A stretch of DNA of 64,000 nt from Symsagittifera roscoffensis (lineage: Eukaryota > Xenacoelomorpha > Acoela > Convolutidae). Location: NCBI RefSeq assembly GCF_963678635.1, contig NC_087062.1, positions 11,144,670 through 11,208,669 of the forward strand. The letters are read 5' to 3'. The position numbers were made by a program, and so were the translations under genes. Under the pieces are notes generated by a model that was not told where the DNA came from, made no database searches, and saw nothing but the letters and a program-made list of their open reading frames with translations. Shown one piece after another: positions 10,801-25,800 of this stretch (position 1 is its first letter; each line of letters opens with the position of its first letter).

Positions 10801-13800
10801 TTCTATAGGCTAAACACTTCCTCACAAAATCGAAGTCAATATAAACAGAAAATGTTTTAAATCAGTGGAAAATAATCAAAAAAATTTTAAATTGCGGGTT
10901 ACAACTTCATTACTATTCAGATAATCATCAAGATTATTGAGTTCAAAATGATAGGAATTTTTCAGTCTTGAAATCTCATCTGCTTATTATCTAATCGGTC
11001 AATACTAATACTAATGGCCTGGGTTTATTTTCTTACTTTGAGATTTTCGCGATTTACTTTGAGATTTCGAATACTCAATTCTGATTGGCTGAAAGCAAGC
11101 TAAAATTAATTTCAAGTATTCGGTCCCTCAAGCATGAGGGATGCCACCCCGGTTTTTTAGCAGACCGATTTTTCAGCATAAAAAAAGAAATTTAGGTTTG
11201 TAGATAACTTTGAGTGACAGCTTTGTAGAGGCAGCACAAATTGACACATAATTGACTGAGTGAGGTAAAATGGCGAGTAATCTGAGTTGATTTTCCCTAA
11301 ATAAGACAATTATCTCACAGTATGTCAACAAAGTTCTAAGCAAAACTCACTAGATAAACGGCAAACACTGATTCAAGCGCAGTATTATTCTCGTGCCGCT
11401 TGTAAGTGCAGCATAGCGAATCGGAGCAAGCGTATTCTACATGCCAATGCTGCGTTTGAAGTATGTCTGTTTAATTTTTATTAATCTGCTAAAAGAACCG
11501 GTCTGCTAAAAAAACTCAGCCCACTGCCGAGTGCTATCTCAAATGCGCCAGTCGTCTGAAGAGTATATCGGGGACTATTCTCATGGACGAATGACCAAAT
11601 TGGCAAAAAACTCATGGGCAAAGGCCAAAAACAAAAAGTCAAAAATCAATTATGAATAAAATGAATCAATTGGCGTTCAACTAAAAAGAATTAAATGCAG
11701 CAAAATTTTGCGGCCTTTAAACAAAACCCTTGAAATATGAAATTTGTTTCAATTTGCCGGAGGTTAGTGACAATTTTAAAGCTGCATATTTCTGCCGTTC
11801 CTCTATTCGGCTAATATTAATATTAAGTCTCTGAAAAAGCTAACTTTCTATGAGATTTTCGAACTTTTTTCCAAATTTTGGAATACTGAAATCTGATTGG
11901 CTGATTTTAATTTTGGCCCATTCGGTCCATCGCCTATCATGGAATCTACCGAGTACATTGTCTGTTTTTCACGCTAGCTATTCTCGGCTGGATTGATTTG
12001 TGCAAATTTTTATCCAATACTGATCATAACCAACGATTAATGTTGGAGCTCAATTTAATTCTAGATATTCGTACAGTAGTCTGAATAAAGAACAGTCAAA
12101 ATATTTATAGTTATGAAACATGAATGGTTATTTATAATTACTTAAGAATCATAATAACAGTTATACAGCTTGAAGCGAATAAAAAGTCAAGCTTCAATGG
12201 GCCGTCTCCATTGAGGATTTACTAAAAAAAAGTAAATAAAAAAAATTCAAGGATTTTGTGTATACGTCGATGTGTATTTTCTTCATTTTGTTTTGAACTG
12301 GGTTCGAAAAAGTTCTTGCAGTCTTTTGTAGCAATGGCATTTTTGGTTGTTTTTGTGTCGAGTTGATTTGCAGTAGTTTTGGGTCTTATGCACTAAATCA
12401 AAATCTTTATATCTTTTAGCTAAAACTAATGCGGCAGAATGTGATTGGCTAATATTAGCCAATCAAATTCAAGCAACATGATCAGGCATGTCAATCAACT
12501 GTTCCAGCAGAAAAAAAATATTAGCCGAAGTAATTGAGAAAATGAATCTTAGTCAAATAATAAAACTAATTTCATGTTTTTTTGTGTAATTATACCCAAT
12601 GAAAAAAGTTCAGTAAAATGGCTTCAACGCGAAAAAAATTTCTTTCGTTTTTGTCATTTAGGCTAATAAATTTATCTGATTTAAATTTTGAATAAAATGC
12701 CATACAATGTTGTTTGCATTTGATTGGCTAATGAACCAATCAGATTCAACCATCTATTGACTTAAGATCAAGATGAAAAAATACTTATTTTGGGCCGTTT
12801 TATGCATAAGACCCGTAGTTTTTGATGGGTGACGATTCAATAGCAAGATAGCGCCATAAGTAATGGATTCGCACAATTTTCCTAAAAAACGTAGATCGGA
12901 AAAGGAAAACAGTGCTCGGGATATTACCGAGCAAATCCGTACTCAGGTAGAGAAACTTTTACGGTTGCATCAGGAGACAGGATCGACATTTTTTTGTCAA
13001 TATTTTTTTGCTCAGTTTTTTTTTCCTGTTAAGCTTGTGAATAGCTAAACTAACTGCTAAAAACTAATGGATAAAGCCGTTTTAAAAGGTTGAATTAGAA
13101 TTAGTTACGAATGATTAGTTGCATTGAATAAAAGTTGAGAGCTGTAATCTTTCAACAGTATCAAAAGAGTGGTCTTTTTAGTTACTTCAAGAATGGTGGT
13201 TGGCGGGAGACCTGTCCCGACCTTGACCTTTAGTGATATCAAACATACATATAATGGACGGCTCAATATGACCTTGACTGCCGTACCATATTTCCCCCCT
13301 TCTAAATTTTGTAATACTTCGATTTGACAAACTAAGTAAAAGCACTAGTGGTATGTTTAACAGAATAGTTTCAGAGTTTCAGTTTTCAGTTTTCTCAACA
13401 GTTTCTCGACTACTCTTTTTTTACAGATCTTTTAAAACTCTCATGATTTATGAAACTCTCATGAAACTCTCATGATTTATGTTTTCTACGTTAGGTGGAG
13501 TTTTGGGTGAAGGGTCGCTTGCTTGGTCCTGAGAGATTTCCTTCAACGCGTGTCTGACCGGGCTTCCATAATACCATGTTTTTTTCTTCGGTCTTCTCAA
13601 CAATCTCGAGGAATTTGAAATTGAATCGTCATCTACATCGTCTGTATCTGGGGAAGGTGTCTTTTTCTGCTTTTTCTGTTTGGCTGTGTTGAGGCTGAGG
13701 CTGTTGGTTAATTTGAGGGCTCTGGTCGTCACCCTCCGACGAAATCGGGATCCATTCTTGAGCATTTGGAAAAACATGTTTCGGCTTTGAACTCGAAGGT

Positions 13801-16800
13801 GCTTCTGCGGGTGATTTCGACGTCAGATTTTGCGTTTGCGGGACGGTTGTACCTCCCGATCTTTTTGGGCTGTGATGAAGTGGATCTTTTACCTCTTCTA
13901 TAATATGTCGAGTTCCGGAGGTGGGTTGAATTTCTGTCGTAGGTTGATGAAATTTAGTCCCAACGCGGACTGGTGGTCCCATCAGTGGTGTGGCAGGGGA
14001 TGACATGGCGATTGGGGTTATAGTTACCCCTGCCGAACTTGATGACGACAGAGTTTGGTCCACGATCGGATTATTTGGCTTCGGTTCTGCTCCTGAAAAG
14101 GTGGATTGCTCTGTTGTGAATCTCCCCTCGGTCAACTTTGGGGCAATTTTCCTAAACCTGGCTGGCAGTTTTGAGGGTGGCAGTAAAACAGATGTCTTTG
14201 CGGACAACCTTTTTACTTATGGTGACAGTGGGGCTAGATCGTCCTCTGAGGTCGTTGTTGTGCTGTCCTATATTCTGGGTCTCTTGGTCCTATTCTGTCC
14301 GGCTTGTTTTGTTGAACTTTGTTTGCCTGAAAGATAATCGTTTTTCAACCTAAGAGCCAAATGGTTTTTCCGGATAACTTTGCCCGATGCTGTCGTATAA
14401 GTGTTTTCCGAAAACTTTACAATGTGTTCATTGAAAGGTCTAAATAACTCCTTGCCGTATCTCCTGTCCAGAATTGTACGAAATACCTCTACTTTAGACA
14501 GATGCAAAAGTAATAAATTACGCGTATTACTCTGCGATTTCGAATTTGTCAGTTTCGGAATGTCGGCTCTAAATTTCAACGTTCCCGATGTGAGATTTCT
14601 ACTGAGTGATGCGGCCAATATCTGATTCCTGTCCGTCAACGTCTTCAAGGCTCCTGCTCCCTGTTTTTGCGTCAATGATCTCCTCAGCGTGATCCATTCA
14701 TTACCTGACTTAGCCAACTTTTCCAGTGCTTGATAGTATAGTGTCTTGGAGATTGACGTGGTGGGGCCTCGAAATCTGGGCGTGATATCTGGGCTACTAG
14801 ACCCTTTCTTCACGATCTTCACTCTAGTTCTGCTGTCACAGTTCTTCCTTCTTTTTCCGCGGTTTGCACGTCCCTTTCTAAGCTCCTGGAGTCTAAATTT
14901 ATTTTGGATTTTCGGACATTAATGACCATTCGGAATTAGGTTTTCTTCTGACCTGCAGCTCGAAAGGCGAAGAATTTGTAACACTGTTTCTATTAATTCT
15001 TATGTCCTCTATAATGGTTTTTAATGCAAACTCAATACTTTCGGAGTTTTTCTCCAGTTGCATAACTCCTAATTTCCTTTTGATGGTCTGAATGGTTCTT
15101 TCAACTAGGCCATATCCTAGGTGGCCGCCTAATGGGCAGAAAATATATTTAATACCCTTAGAAACGCAAAAAGATTTGACTGCATTGTTTTTAAAACCTG
15201 AATATTGGTTTGTCCTCATCGATTGAGGTCTGACTGGGAGACTTCGCCCACCAAAGACCTGTTTGGTCTAACTTGTGTAATCCGCACCCTCAACTGGGAC
15301 TGCAAATCTAAGCCTAACATACAACGCGTACAATTTTCCGATATGAGGAATTTGGCGGACTTCAAGTGCCAACCCAAAGATGATACATATACTATCAGAG
15401 TGCCCATCAATTCAATTCTTTTCCTGTTATAGTCCACATACACCGTGTCTATTGGACATTCCTTCTCACTGAATACTTTTGCTGAAGGTACTGATTTCAC
15501 AATGTAATCTGCTGTCCTTTTATTTACAAAGGAAGCAGGGCTCCCGGTATCTACTGTAGCTTTGAAAAATGTTTTGCCACAACGAAGTGTGATCTGAATA
15601 CAACGTAATTTACCCGTAGCTGCATTGACAACTTCCAACTTCTTCACGGATTCGACCATAGGTCTGGTCTCTTCTACCGCCAGAACTGCAATTTTTGATT
15701 CGCTATCAGACGTGATGAAATTACAGTTTTCCTCAGTAGTCTCGTCCGACTCGACTTCTACATTCGCTACGTTTTTGGAATTACAACATTTGGCAAAATG
15801 ACCCTTCTTACTTCATTTCCGACAAATTACATTAGCAGATAGCAGAAAACTTGTTTATGATTAGCAGAAAACTTGTTTCCAAAAAAATAACAAAGTTTCG
15901 CTTTCTCCATATTAGAGTTTCCTCTCGATTTGTTATTTGATTGAGCCCGATTGGTCCTACTCAATAGTGATATAGTCCTTTAGGAATTTCAAGATCTTTT
16001 TGGCACCTGTTGTTCTGGTTAACATAACTGAAGGGTATTTAGACTAGCGGTCGATAGCGACCAGAATGAAAATTTGGCCCCTGCTTCATCCAAGAGAGGT
16101 CCTGCATAGTCTAATTGAATTTCTTGGTTAGGTCCGTTCAATAATGGAAGAGGCTTCGACGAGTTAAACTTGTTAATAGGTTTCAAGTTCTTACCAAATA
16201 AAGTACATTCCTTTACCTTGCACATTCTGACTATATCTCGTTTGATTCTTGGCCATCATATGTACCGCGCTGCGTCTATCATGGATTCCTGGCCCGGATG
16301 AGATCTGTGTAGTCTCGATGAGACTGCCTTTTGCAAGTGGGAGGGGATGGCGATGCGATCGTCAATGATGATGCAGCCGTCGACAACTGCTGCTGCATTC
16401 CAGACGACTTGATGTATGGGTCTATTCTCAAAAATCCCTCGAAGTCTCTGCTAAGTATCGCGTGTTTCATAAGGCGAAAAGTTGGGTCCTCATCGACCAA
16501 CTCTGACAGAATGTCCGCGTCGAGAATGCCCGTTAAACCTGGGAGTGAATTCCTGTCGTCTGCCACAATTTTCTTTGGTTGAGCGGCGTTTATCTTGTTG
16601 ACTTGGGTCTTCTTCTTCCTCTGGATGGCTGCAAGTTTTCCCTTTTTCGATCTCAGATTTGCTAGAATTTGGGCGTTTTTGAATTTCAATTGAGTTCTCT
16701 TTTTCTTTTTCTGTGTTGGTTTTCTCCACGTGAGTTTCTTTCTCCTTGTTGCCCCTGCCCTTCTCATGGATCTTGTTCTGGCGATGAGGTTATCTGGTAT

Positions 16801-19800
16801 GGGCGCTACTTCGTTTAATACGCGTTCAAGTCTGTCGTTCGTTTAGACTTCTTTTGGTACATAAGACCACATATCTGAATAAAATATGAATTGGTTAGAA
16901 CTCGGTCGGATTGATTTGTTTTGCTGGTTTTTATTTGTTGTTTACGATGGCAGAGAATTGCCAGAAATGTCATGAGATTTGGACGAGTTTTTTGCTGACT
17001 TAACACCTGCTACTGATTGGCCGAGAGAATTGGCGGGAAAACGCATGTAATGTCGCCCTCTAGCGGTTGTGCATAAATTACATTGGAGTGATTTGATTGG
17101 TTGATAGAGTGATTATCATCAAATATTTGCATAGTTGCCTCTATTTTGGATGTAAAGTACGTACATGATCGGTCACCCTCTACCGTTCGTGCATAAATTA
17201 GGTTAGGGCAATCTGAGTGATTGATCGGATCTAGCAAAATTTTGTCGCCTTTCTTGTGTTGATCTGGCAGTATTTTCAATGAATTTGGTAACCCGATTCT
17301 CCTTGCTTTCTAAATCTATGGTTTTGTCGGTCAGTAAGTCCTTATCTGCCTGGTTTGTGTTGACAACTGGTGGGTATGGGTGGGATATTTCCATATCGTA
17401 AATTTCTTCCATCCATAATTTTTCTATAGTGTCGCAAGGTGAGAAGAATTTATTAATCGATTTGACCACAAACTACTCGTCAAAGTTAGAAGGGTCCGGT
17501 ACTTCAAAAATTGGATAACGGGATAGATAATCCACGATTCCTAGTTTTGATCCGGAGATAGAGATATGTCAAAGTTAAAAAGTAGGAGTCCATCTGCCCA
17601 CCTGGTTAATCTTGATTGATAAGATTTGTTTCCACAATTAGTTTTCAGAGCCGATATTATTGCTTTATGATCAGTAAGTAATTCAAAGCTGTTGCCCAGA
17701 AGACAATTCCTAAAGTGTTCACAGGACCAAACTATTGCTAATAATTCGAGTTTGTTGGTGCTGTATTTCTTTTCTTGAACATTGAGGAATCTAGATGCAA
17801 ATGATATCGGTACCCAAGTGTCCTCCGTGAGTTGTTGTTCTAGGGCCACTCCTAACCCACTGTGACTGGCGTCTTATTTGACTCTTGATTTTCTCTTGGG
17901 AACGTAGTGGTACATTATGGTGATATCCGAAATTATTCTCAATGTAGCTTCGAATGCTTCTTGTTGGCTCTTATCCCAAATTAATGTCTCTTTGTTAGAT
18001 GATGCCAGGGATGGGCGGAACTTTTCCGTAAATAACTGTAGGTTAGTTCGAAAACGTTGGACATGGTTAAGTACGACCATTTAGGATCATAGTTGCTTAA
18101 AAGTTCTTGGAGGTTTCAGTTCTAGAAAGGCTTGGACATTAGAGCGTTTAGGTCTATAGCCTAGGTGATCGATGTCGAAACCCAGCCATGAGATCTTTTT
18201 TTTAACTGAAACCTTCTTCGTATGGTTTTTCGAATACATTATTTACAATTAGATTGTGGTCGGAAGCTGACCCTTTTGTAACAATTAAGATATCGTCTAA
18301 AAAGCAAATGACATCCGGAATATTGCTGAGAGTATTGTCCATTGCCTTTTGGAGCTCTTTAGGCATGTCTGAAAGCCCATAAAAACCGGCTTTGAAGCGG
18401 TGAGTACCTTAAGCGTCTCCACATACAATGTTAAAATTACAGTGGTTACTGACCGAATCACTTAGTTGGAGCTGACTAAAAGCAAATTTATGATCTAAAG
18501 AAGTGAAAAGTACTTCACTCGGTAAGTTAGAATTGATTGTTTGGGCTGCTACGTCCAGTTGTTCTAAAAGATTTGGCATCTGATATTGGTTTTTAAAAAT
18601 CTGAGCGTTCATGAGTTTTGCGTCCATTGATATTTTCACTGAACCATCCTTCTTTGCCGTAATAACCACAGGTGCTACAAAAAATTTGATGGTACACTTG
18701 TTCAATTTGACTATATAGCCTTCTTTGATGAGACGTTTGATTTCCTCTCCAACTTTCTCTTGAATTTGAATCGGGACTCTCCGATCCTTTTCTTGAATTG
18801 GAGTTAGAGGTTGCTTAAAAACTGTGTGTACCCGGTGACTTTTTGATCTGCCAAGTCTTGTGAAGATGTCTTTGTATTTGTTTGAGTAAAAATTTTTCCA
18901 ATGGGTGGATGTTTCCTCCATGTCATTTTCTTCGACCTCTAAATTTTCCTGAGGGCGTTATTGGGTTGTTTTGACCCCTATTGCAGCTTGTAAATCTAGC
19001 CCTAGTAGACATCTTGTCCTGTTTTCAGACAACCAAAATCAACCAGGAATTTGGTTGATTTGACTTTCCAGCCTAATGATGATATGTCTGCTACTAGGGT
19101 TCCAAATAATTCGTTCGGCTTGTGGTTATAATCCGCATAAGATATGTCAAGGGGAAATGATGATTTAGGGTACTTTTTTACATTTTTTCTTGTCCTTAAA
19201 AGGAGGTCCGCTGTATTCTTATTTACAAACGAGGCTGGACTGCCCGTATCGACAGTGGCTTTGAAGAATGAGTTATTTACCCTCACGGTAACTTGGAGAT
19301 TGTTGATTTTTCCCGAAGGTGAGTTTGTTACATCCAGTTTTTAATTGAGATTAATTTTGAAACTGATATAATGTGTTTCGAGGGGAATAAGTGTTCCCTC
19401 GGTGAGACTTTTGAGATAGGGAGTTGATGACTAGGTCCTGAAATTTTCAGAACGCCAAACTCTGATTCGCTGTCCGACGTAATGAAGTTGATGTCTTCTC
19501 CTACTGTAGAATCTGACTCCTTATCTACATTGTTTACATTTTTGGTGGAATTACAACATCTGGCGAAGTGTCCCTTTTTGTTGCATGATTTGCAGATTAC
19601 GCCCCTAGCTGGGCATGATGATTTATGATTGATAGGACAATCTTTGCCGCAGAAATAACATGCTTTCTGATTAATGGTTGGTTTGTTTGCTTAACCGAAT
19701 GTAGATTTCTGATTTTTGGCACGGTTTATTCTGTTTTGTAGGTTCTTTTTCTGAACTGATAGCGTAGGTTCCTGTTTGACCCTGAATTGGTTATTTGAGT

Positions 19801-22800
19801 TCTGGATTGTGTAATTTTAATTGGAGTTGTTTATCATTTGTTTTTGTAGAGTAGAAGCTGTTGCGTATCCTGTTTCTTGTAACAGTGCGGATCTAAGCGT
19901 TTCCTCTGGAGAATTTCCCGGGTGGATATAAAGTTCTCTCTGGATATCCTTGAACTCAATCTTTGCAATAAATATATCTCGAACTACCTCTTTTTCGATT
20001 GCGACTGAACACCCGTATAAAGCTGCTTGACCTGAGAGTCTTAGGATGAATGATTCATGACTTTCCCTTTCAGCTTGGTTGGTGTTGTAGAAGTGCATAA
20101 GTTCTGCTATGATATTCTTCTCCTTTTAAATTAAACCTTCACATTGGGCAAAAACTTCCTTGAAGTTTTTATCGGATAGGATAGTGTGATCGAAGCTTTG
20201 GAGAAATCGTTTCTTCCCTTCTGTTCCCAGTGCAAAGAATAGGCGTGATTTGACTCGCTGATCAGCTTCGTGATAAAATATGTTTTGTCTTAACTTGGGA
20301 CCTTTCTTCCTCCTTTCGATATTTATTTCGTTCACTTTTCTGATTTCCGCTTGGTCTCTTCCGATCCTGTTATTTCTATCTGTTTCGTTTTCTGACTCTG
20401 GAAATTTTTCCAGTCTTTCCGGTCAAATACCTCGCCGGGATCGGCTAAAAGGTCTTTAGGGTCAAAATATTCTCGAAGGTTAAATGCTAAGAAGAATTAG
20501 CCAATCCAGATTTCCCATGAAAACGGTGGGTCTGGGGATGGCTTGGACCAAAATACAGGTACCCCTAAAGTTAGTCCAATCCTCGTGGGTCGAAACTGCT
20601 GGCTGCGCCATGTGAAATGCTAAACTATCTGCTAATAACTAATGGATAAAACCGTCTCAAAAGGTTGAATTAGAATTAGTTACGAATGATCAGTTGCATT
20701 ATGAATAAACGTTGAGAACTGAAATCTTTCAACAGTATCAAAAGAGTGGTCTTTTCAGTTACTTCATGAATGGTGATTGGCGGGAGACCTGTCTCGACCT
20801 TGACCTTAAGTGATATCAAACATACATATAATGGATGGCTCAATAGGGCCTTGACTAACGTACCACAAAGCTTCATCTTTTTTCAGAAGAGGAGTTCAAA
20901 CAGGAAAAAACCTAAGCGAAAAATATTTGAGCTGGTCTAATCGTGGTTTTCGGTTAAATTGGACCAGTTGTTAAGTATGCTCAGGACGTCCTCTGGGAAA
21001 TGAGGCAAAAACTGTAAGAGAGTGACCGAAGATATTGAATGGTTTAACTTTAGAATTTCTGGTTTCTTTTATCAATCCAACTCGATGTCGTGGCATTGTG
21101 AGCCGTTTTTAATTTTTTGATTATACCTAGTTTTTCGACCTTGGGCTCCAAGAGAAGAAACTTGCAATTGTGATAAAAGAAATAGATTGGGAATATAAAA
21201 ATGTGAGCTGCCCTTGCACAAGTGGCACTGGAGAGTGATTGCTGCCGTCAATTTCTGTTCAGTTGTTTTCTTATGAGTTGAAGGAAAGCTTCGGAATTAA
21301 AGCATTCGAACTGAACAAATTTTCATATTCCGAACTACTAAAATTTGCTTTAAAAAAATAAAGTTGCGAATTGTCTTACAAAAAAATTTTCATTTGATTA
21401 TTTTGGTTCGACTCAATTGTCCAGCATAACATACAAGTGGAAAAAATGATTATTTAGTAGTTTCTTGGTTTAGAGAAAAAACCGTTGGTAAGTAGTACTA
21501 ATTTTTGATGATTGCAGAATAATGGTAATCAATAATGTGATAATTACATTAAGAGATCTTAAAAAAACAGTGCTCGGTATATACTTTTGATGAGTGGTTC
21601 TTGAGCGAAGAGCTGAACTGACTGTTCAATATAACTAAAAGGAATAACCATAAAAAAATTAGAGCGATACAGAAGTTTAATGACTTTAACGAAAATGTAA
21701 TTAATTTTTCCCCAAAAACTATTGTTTACTCTTGTTACCAAAAAGGGAAATCGAACATAAAACCAGGCTTTCTCCTGATACTAGCTGTCTCATAAGATTT
21801 TTGGCACAGAAAATAATAAAATTGTCTCAATTTCTTAATAGATTATTCACAATTTCTCATTCAGAGTGTTTGAGCTAACAAAGAACGGCGGTATTTTTTA
21901 TGAATATCTTATTTTGTTGTTCAATTAATGATGATGTATTAACATTTACCTTTTATATTTCGTTTCAGTTTGGCAGGGCATATTGAGTTTTGAACTGGTT
22001 TTGAAAATCAATGCTTGTATTTTTTTGCTTGTACGAAATTAGTTCAAAAACTGAGAAAACGTGTTTTTCAGTATGGCGTCGACTTTAAGGATATTTTCAT
22101 GAAATGTGACATGCTTTCGGATTATCAATGGATGAACTTCAGACGTGTTTATTACGGAGACCTTCGCTGGCCCCTTGAGATTCTGTCGGGCGTGAACTAC
22201 TTCAGTAACTGTTACTGCCTGATTGCACTGGCGTACGAGCGATATGTGTACACGGTCAAGTTTGCTGATGCAAAAACAATTCTGACAACCCGACGCAGAG
22301 TTGTGACCTACTCGGCAATCGCTTTCTTGACAGTTTTGGTCCCTGCTCTGCTTTATCTTGACGTTCGTTTGGCCGAAAAGGTTTGTGAGACAAAAATTTC
22401 TCAAATTTATTGCTAAAATCAAGAGGTAGAACGACAACTCGCAACCGAAGACAACTCCGTTTGTCAAACGAGCATATTAATCTCTAGTGCTGTTTTACGT
22501 TAAAGATTCGCAAGTAAGAGTACATGCCGAAAGTACATCGGCTTTTGGATCTCTCAGTTATTGTTCAGTGTTCTTTCGGATGGACCAATTCTGACTTTTA
22601 GCATTTTAGTTTTATTATTTTAACATTAATCCGAGTTTTAACCTACGTTTTAACCCCACTATCTTCTTGTCTTTTAATATAGTCTAAGTTTAAAAGCCTA
22701 CTACGTTTTTATAGTGGAGAAACCCGTAGTTGTACATAGTCTTAAGCTAGTCTAGCTTAAGTAACTCTTTTATCAGCATTATGTTTTAGTCAACAAAAAA

Positions 22801-25800
22801 GGCACAAAGATATAAAAACACTTTATAAAATATCCTCTAATTAGTTCTGTAAACTGCGGCCGCAAAGGGCACTTTGCCAAACCTTGCAGAAGTACAGCCA
22901 GGGCACAACCCAATACTATTCAATAAAGAACCCCACGGATCAATTAAATTAGCTTTGAATTCAAAACTACTAGCCAAAAAACATTTCATAATAGGTATCA
23001 AATGCTTAATTCTCTTAAGCTAATCCAATATGTTGCCTCAACAAATAGCGGTCATACCAAAAACAAAATCTGGCTTTTATCTATTGGTTTAAAAAATGCA
23101 AACAGCCAAATTTCTTCGTCAAGAAAAGCGAGTAATCAATGTAAGTTTAACATAATGAAAGGAGCCGTAACCTGCTCATATCAGTTTAAAACGTGATTTT
23201 GCAGTCTAGGGGACATTCTGAACGAGTTTCAACAAATAATCGACCGCTTGACCGAGAAATTACCGAAGTTACATTGTTATTTAGAGGACATTTTAGTCGC
23301 TACAGTTGGTAGCGTTGACGATCATTGTAAAATTTCAAATAACAAAGGACTAGCCATTACAAGGAAAAAACTTAAGTTGTAAGCCCATGTTGAAGAGTGA
23401 TTGGGATTCAAAATAGACGCAACAGGAACCACCCTATTGATTCAAAACTTCGATGCAGTCCGTAACTTAAGAGAATCAAAATTTATCGAAAACATGAGAT
23501 CTCTAATGGTCTCGATCAACCAATTCAATAAATTTATCCCAAACTAAGCATCCCTGTTGACACCGATCAGAGATCCAATGCAAAAAAAAATTAAACAGAA
23601 TATATGGTCAGACGTGCACCTCTCGGCGTTCGAGAAAATCAAGAAGGAAACTGGTAACGCCCAGCTTGAAACAAAAGTTCATCCCAGTTAGGCTTCGGTG
23701 CACTCCTCGGGCAAGACCCTGCGGGAATTTGGAAAACTTTAGCATTTGCTAGTAGATTACTTCTTACAGGCCACTTGACATACAGTACCAAGGAACTCGA
23801 ACTTTTGGGTTTTGTGGGCAGTAGATCAAATTAAAAACCACCTAATGGCCAGAAGCTTTCCATTCTTGCGGACCAAAAAGCATTAATTGGGGCCTTGAAA
23901 GACGACAAGTACGCGAAGTCGGATCAATCACGCCTTACCCGTTGTGCAGATAAAGTTCTTCTACCTCACAATTTTATCGTTGAATATCTCCCGGGTATAA
24001 AAATTGGATTCGTAGATTACTTATCTAGAAACCCATCGGGTGAAAGCCGTACCCGTTTCATAAGACGACGAAAAAGTTGTGATTGCCTCAGTAAACCATA
24101 TTAGTCTTCTTCTCGTCTTTGAAAATTTGATGGCAAGATTTCTCCGCTCTCCATCAGTGACAAATTCTCCCAGCAATTGGAGTCATACAATTCAATGTAC
24201 TGCAACGTAAATATTCAATGGAATAACAAGCTGGCAACGCAAGGAACGGAACGTGAGAAGCAAAACAAGAGAGCTGCCGAAATTTTGCATACCATTTTAA
24301 CTCATTCTATAATTTCAGTGTGCCAAAGTTTTCACTCGCGTACAGAAGACTGCTCTCCATCCTCTCAAACGGTTAATTTTACCAACATTTTAAACATTTA
24401 TTAAGAGTTGTCAGACCAATTATTTTCAATCGAACAGACACAGTCAGATCAAGATTATCATCTGGTAAATGAAACCCTTTTTACTGTAACCAGTACAAGT
24501 TATCCGATGAGCATAACCAAAGATCAAATCGGCGTTTATGATAAAAGTCCCAAGTCTATATATCACAAAATATTTCCATTCTCTCGGCCGGAAATCTCTG
24601 ACTCAAAATTGATGGCTTTTTACAAAACAAGATCTTGTAATAAAGAAAGTTTTTAAAAGAAGAGATAAAGACCGGAAGGAGAACATACTACAGGTGGGAA
24701 AATACTTTGAAACTTTCATTAATAACTTATAGATCAATGAAAGATGCCTTGATTTCGACGGAGAGATGCCTTGATTTCCTTCATTCCGGCATGCTTGAGG
24801 ACTACAATGCTTCACAGACTTCATGAAGAGGACAACAGACAATTTGCAATGAAGAGCTTGGCGACACTTTATATCTGGTGGACAAAAATCTATCGTGAAA
24901 ATCAATTTCACTGAGAAAACTGCATCGAATACGTAAAGATAGGAAAAGATAGGAAACATGACGATTACCAATTGGTACGGTGAGTCACTGTGAACAGATC
25001 CTTTTGGGACAACCCTTTGGCCAAACGTCGGAAAATGCTGATACAGTACAAGCTAATCTCAATATGTCAATGGAGACTATAACCGACGACGACTCTAGTG
25101 ATTTAATTCTCCTAACAGATCTAAAGCCGCCTACTCAAGAAAGTCCCGTACTAGCACAAGAGCTTCAGCTCAAAAATCAACTGAAATTGAGCAAGACGAA
25201 CCACGAACGGATGACTTGAAGCTCGATATGGATCAGGTTTTTCCTTAGACCCCGGCCAACCCGAAAACCAGGTACTGAAGCGTCGAGCAACCTATGATAC
25301 CACCCGCTATCCTACTAGATAGCCAAAAAGAAACAGACCACTGCCGCATAGAGAACAGGAAACAAAATGTAGAAATTCAGCAAAAAAGTATGAGCTCCCA
25401 AACGACCAAAAACGTCGTAGGAAGCCTGGATAATAAAAACTGTAAAAAAAATTGGGCCTGAACCAATTCCTATCCAATGCCAATCTAATCGAAAGTTACA
25501 GGAATGGCCAAAAGAAAAGCTTCCTCGCCAATGAAATCACCACCTCCATGGAAGATATTGGATTCACGCATTATGTACAACACAAAACCAATCCGTACCA
25601 GACAGCCACCATCATTGTTGGAAGAAAGAATTTTGTACTAGTTTAGTTGAGACTCAGAGGACATACCCGATGAACACTCATCTCAATGCGTTAAGACTCC
25701 TGTGCTATCAATTTTAGAGGCAGTAACAATTGAGGTGGAAAATCTGCCTGTTGCTTTTGTAGATCTCACCACTCCCAGCTCATCGCCGTTGAGGCACTGG

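Larger units (their letters stand above)
13031..20872 (-). mobile_element. Ty3/gypsy LTR retrotransposon, defective, in GPCR intron 2
   Basis: LTRs at 13036-13290 and 20611-20867 are flanked by the same 5-bp sequence AAGCT (13031-13035 and 20868-20872), a target-site duplication. On the minus strand the order is 5' LTR, primer-binding site, gag with Cys-His knuckles, protease, RT, RNase H, integrase, and Ser/Pro-rich tail, which is Ty3/gypsy order. Many stops and frameshifts break the frames. The integrase is split by a gag/protease segment of a related copy (about 15220-15950). The element is antisense to the GPCR. Confidence 0.9.

Noticed and set aside
22039-22467. 142-codon antisense ORF
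   Set aside because: Shadow of GPCR exon 3.
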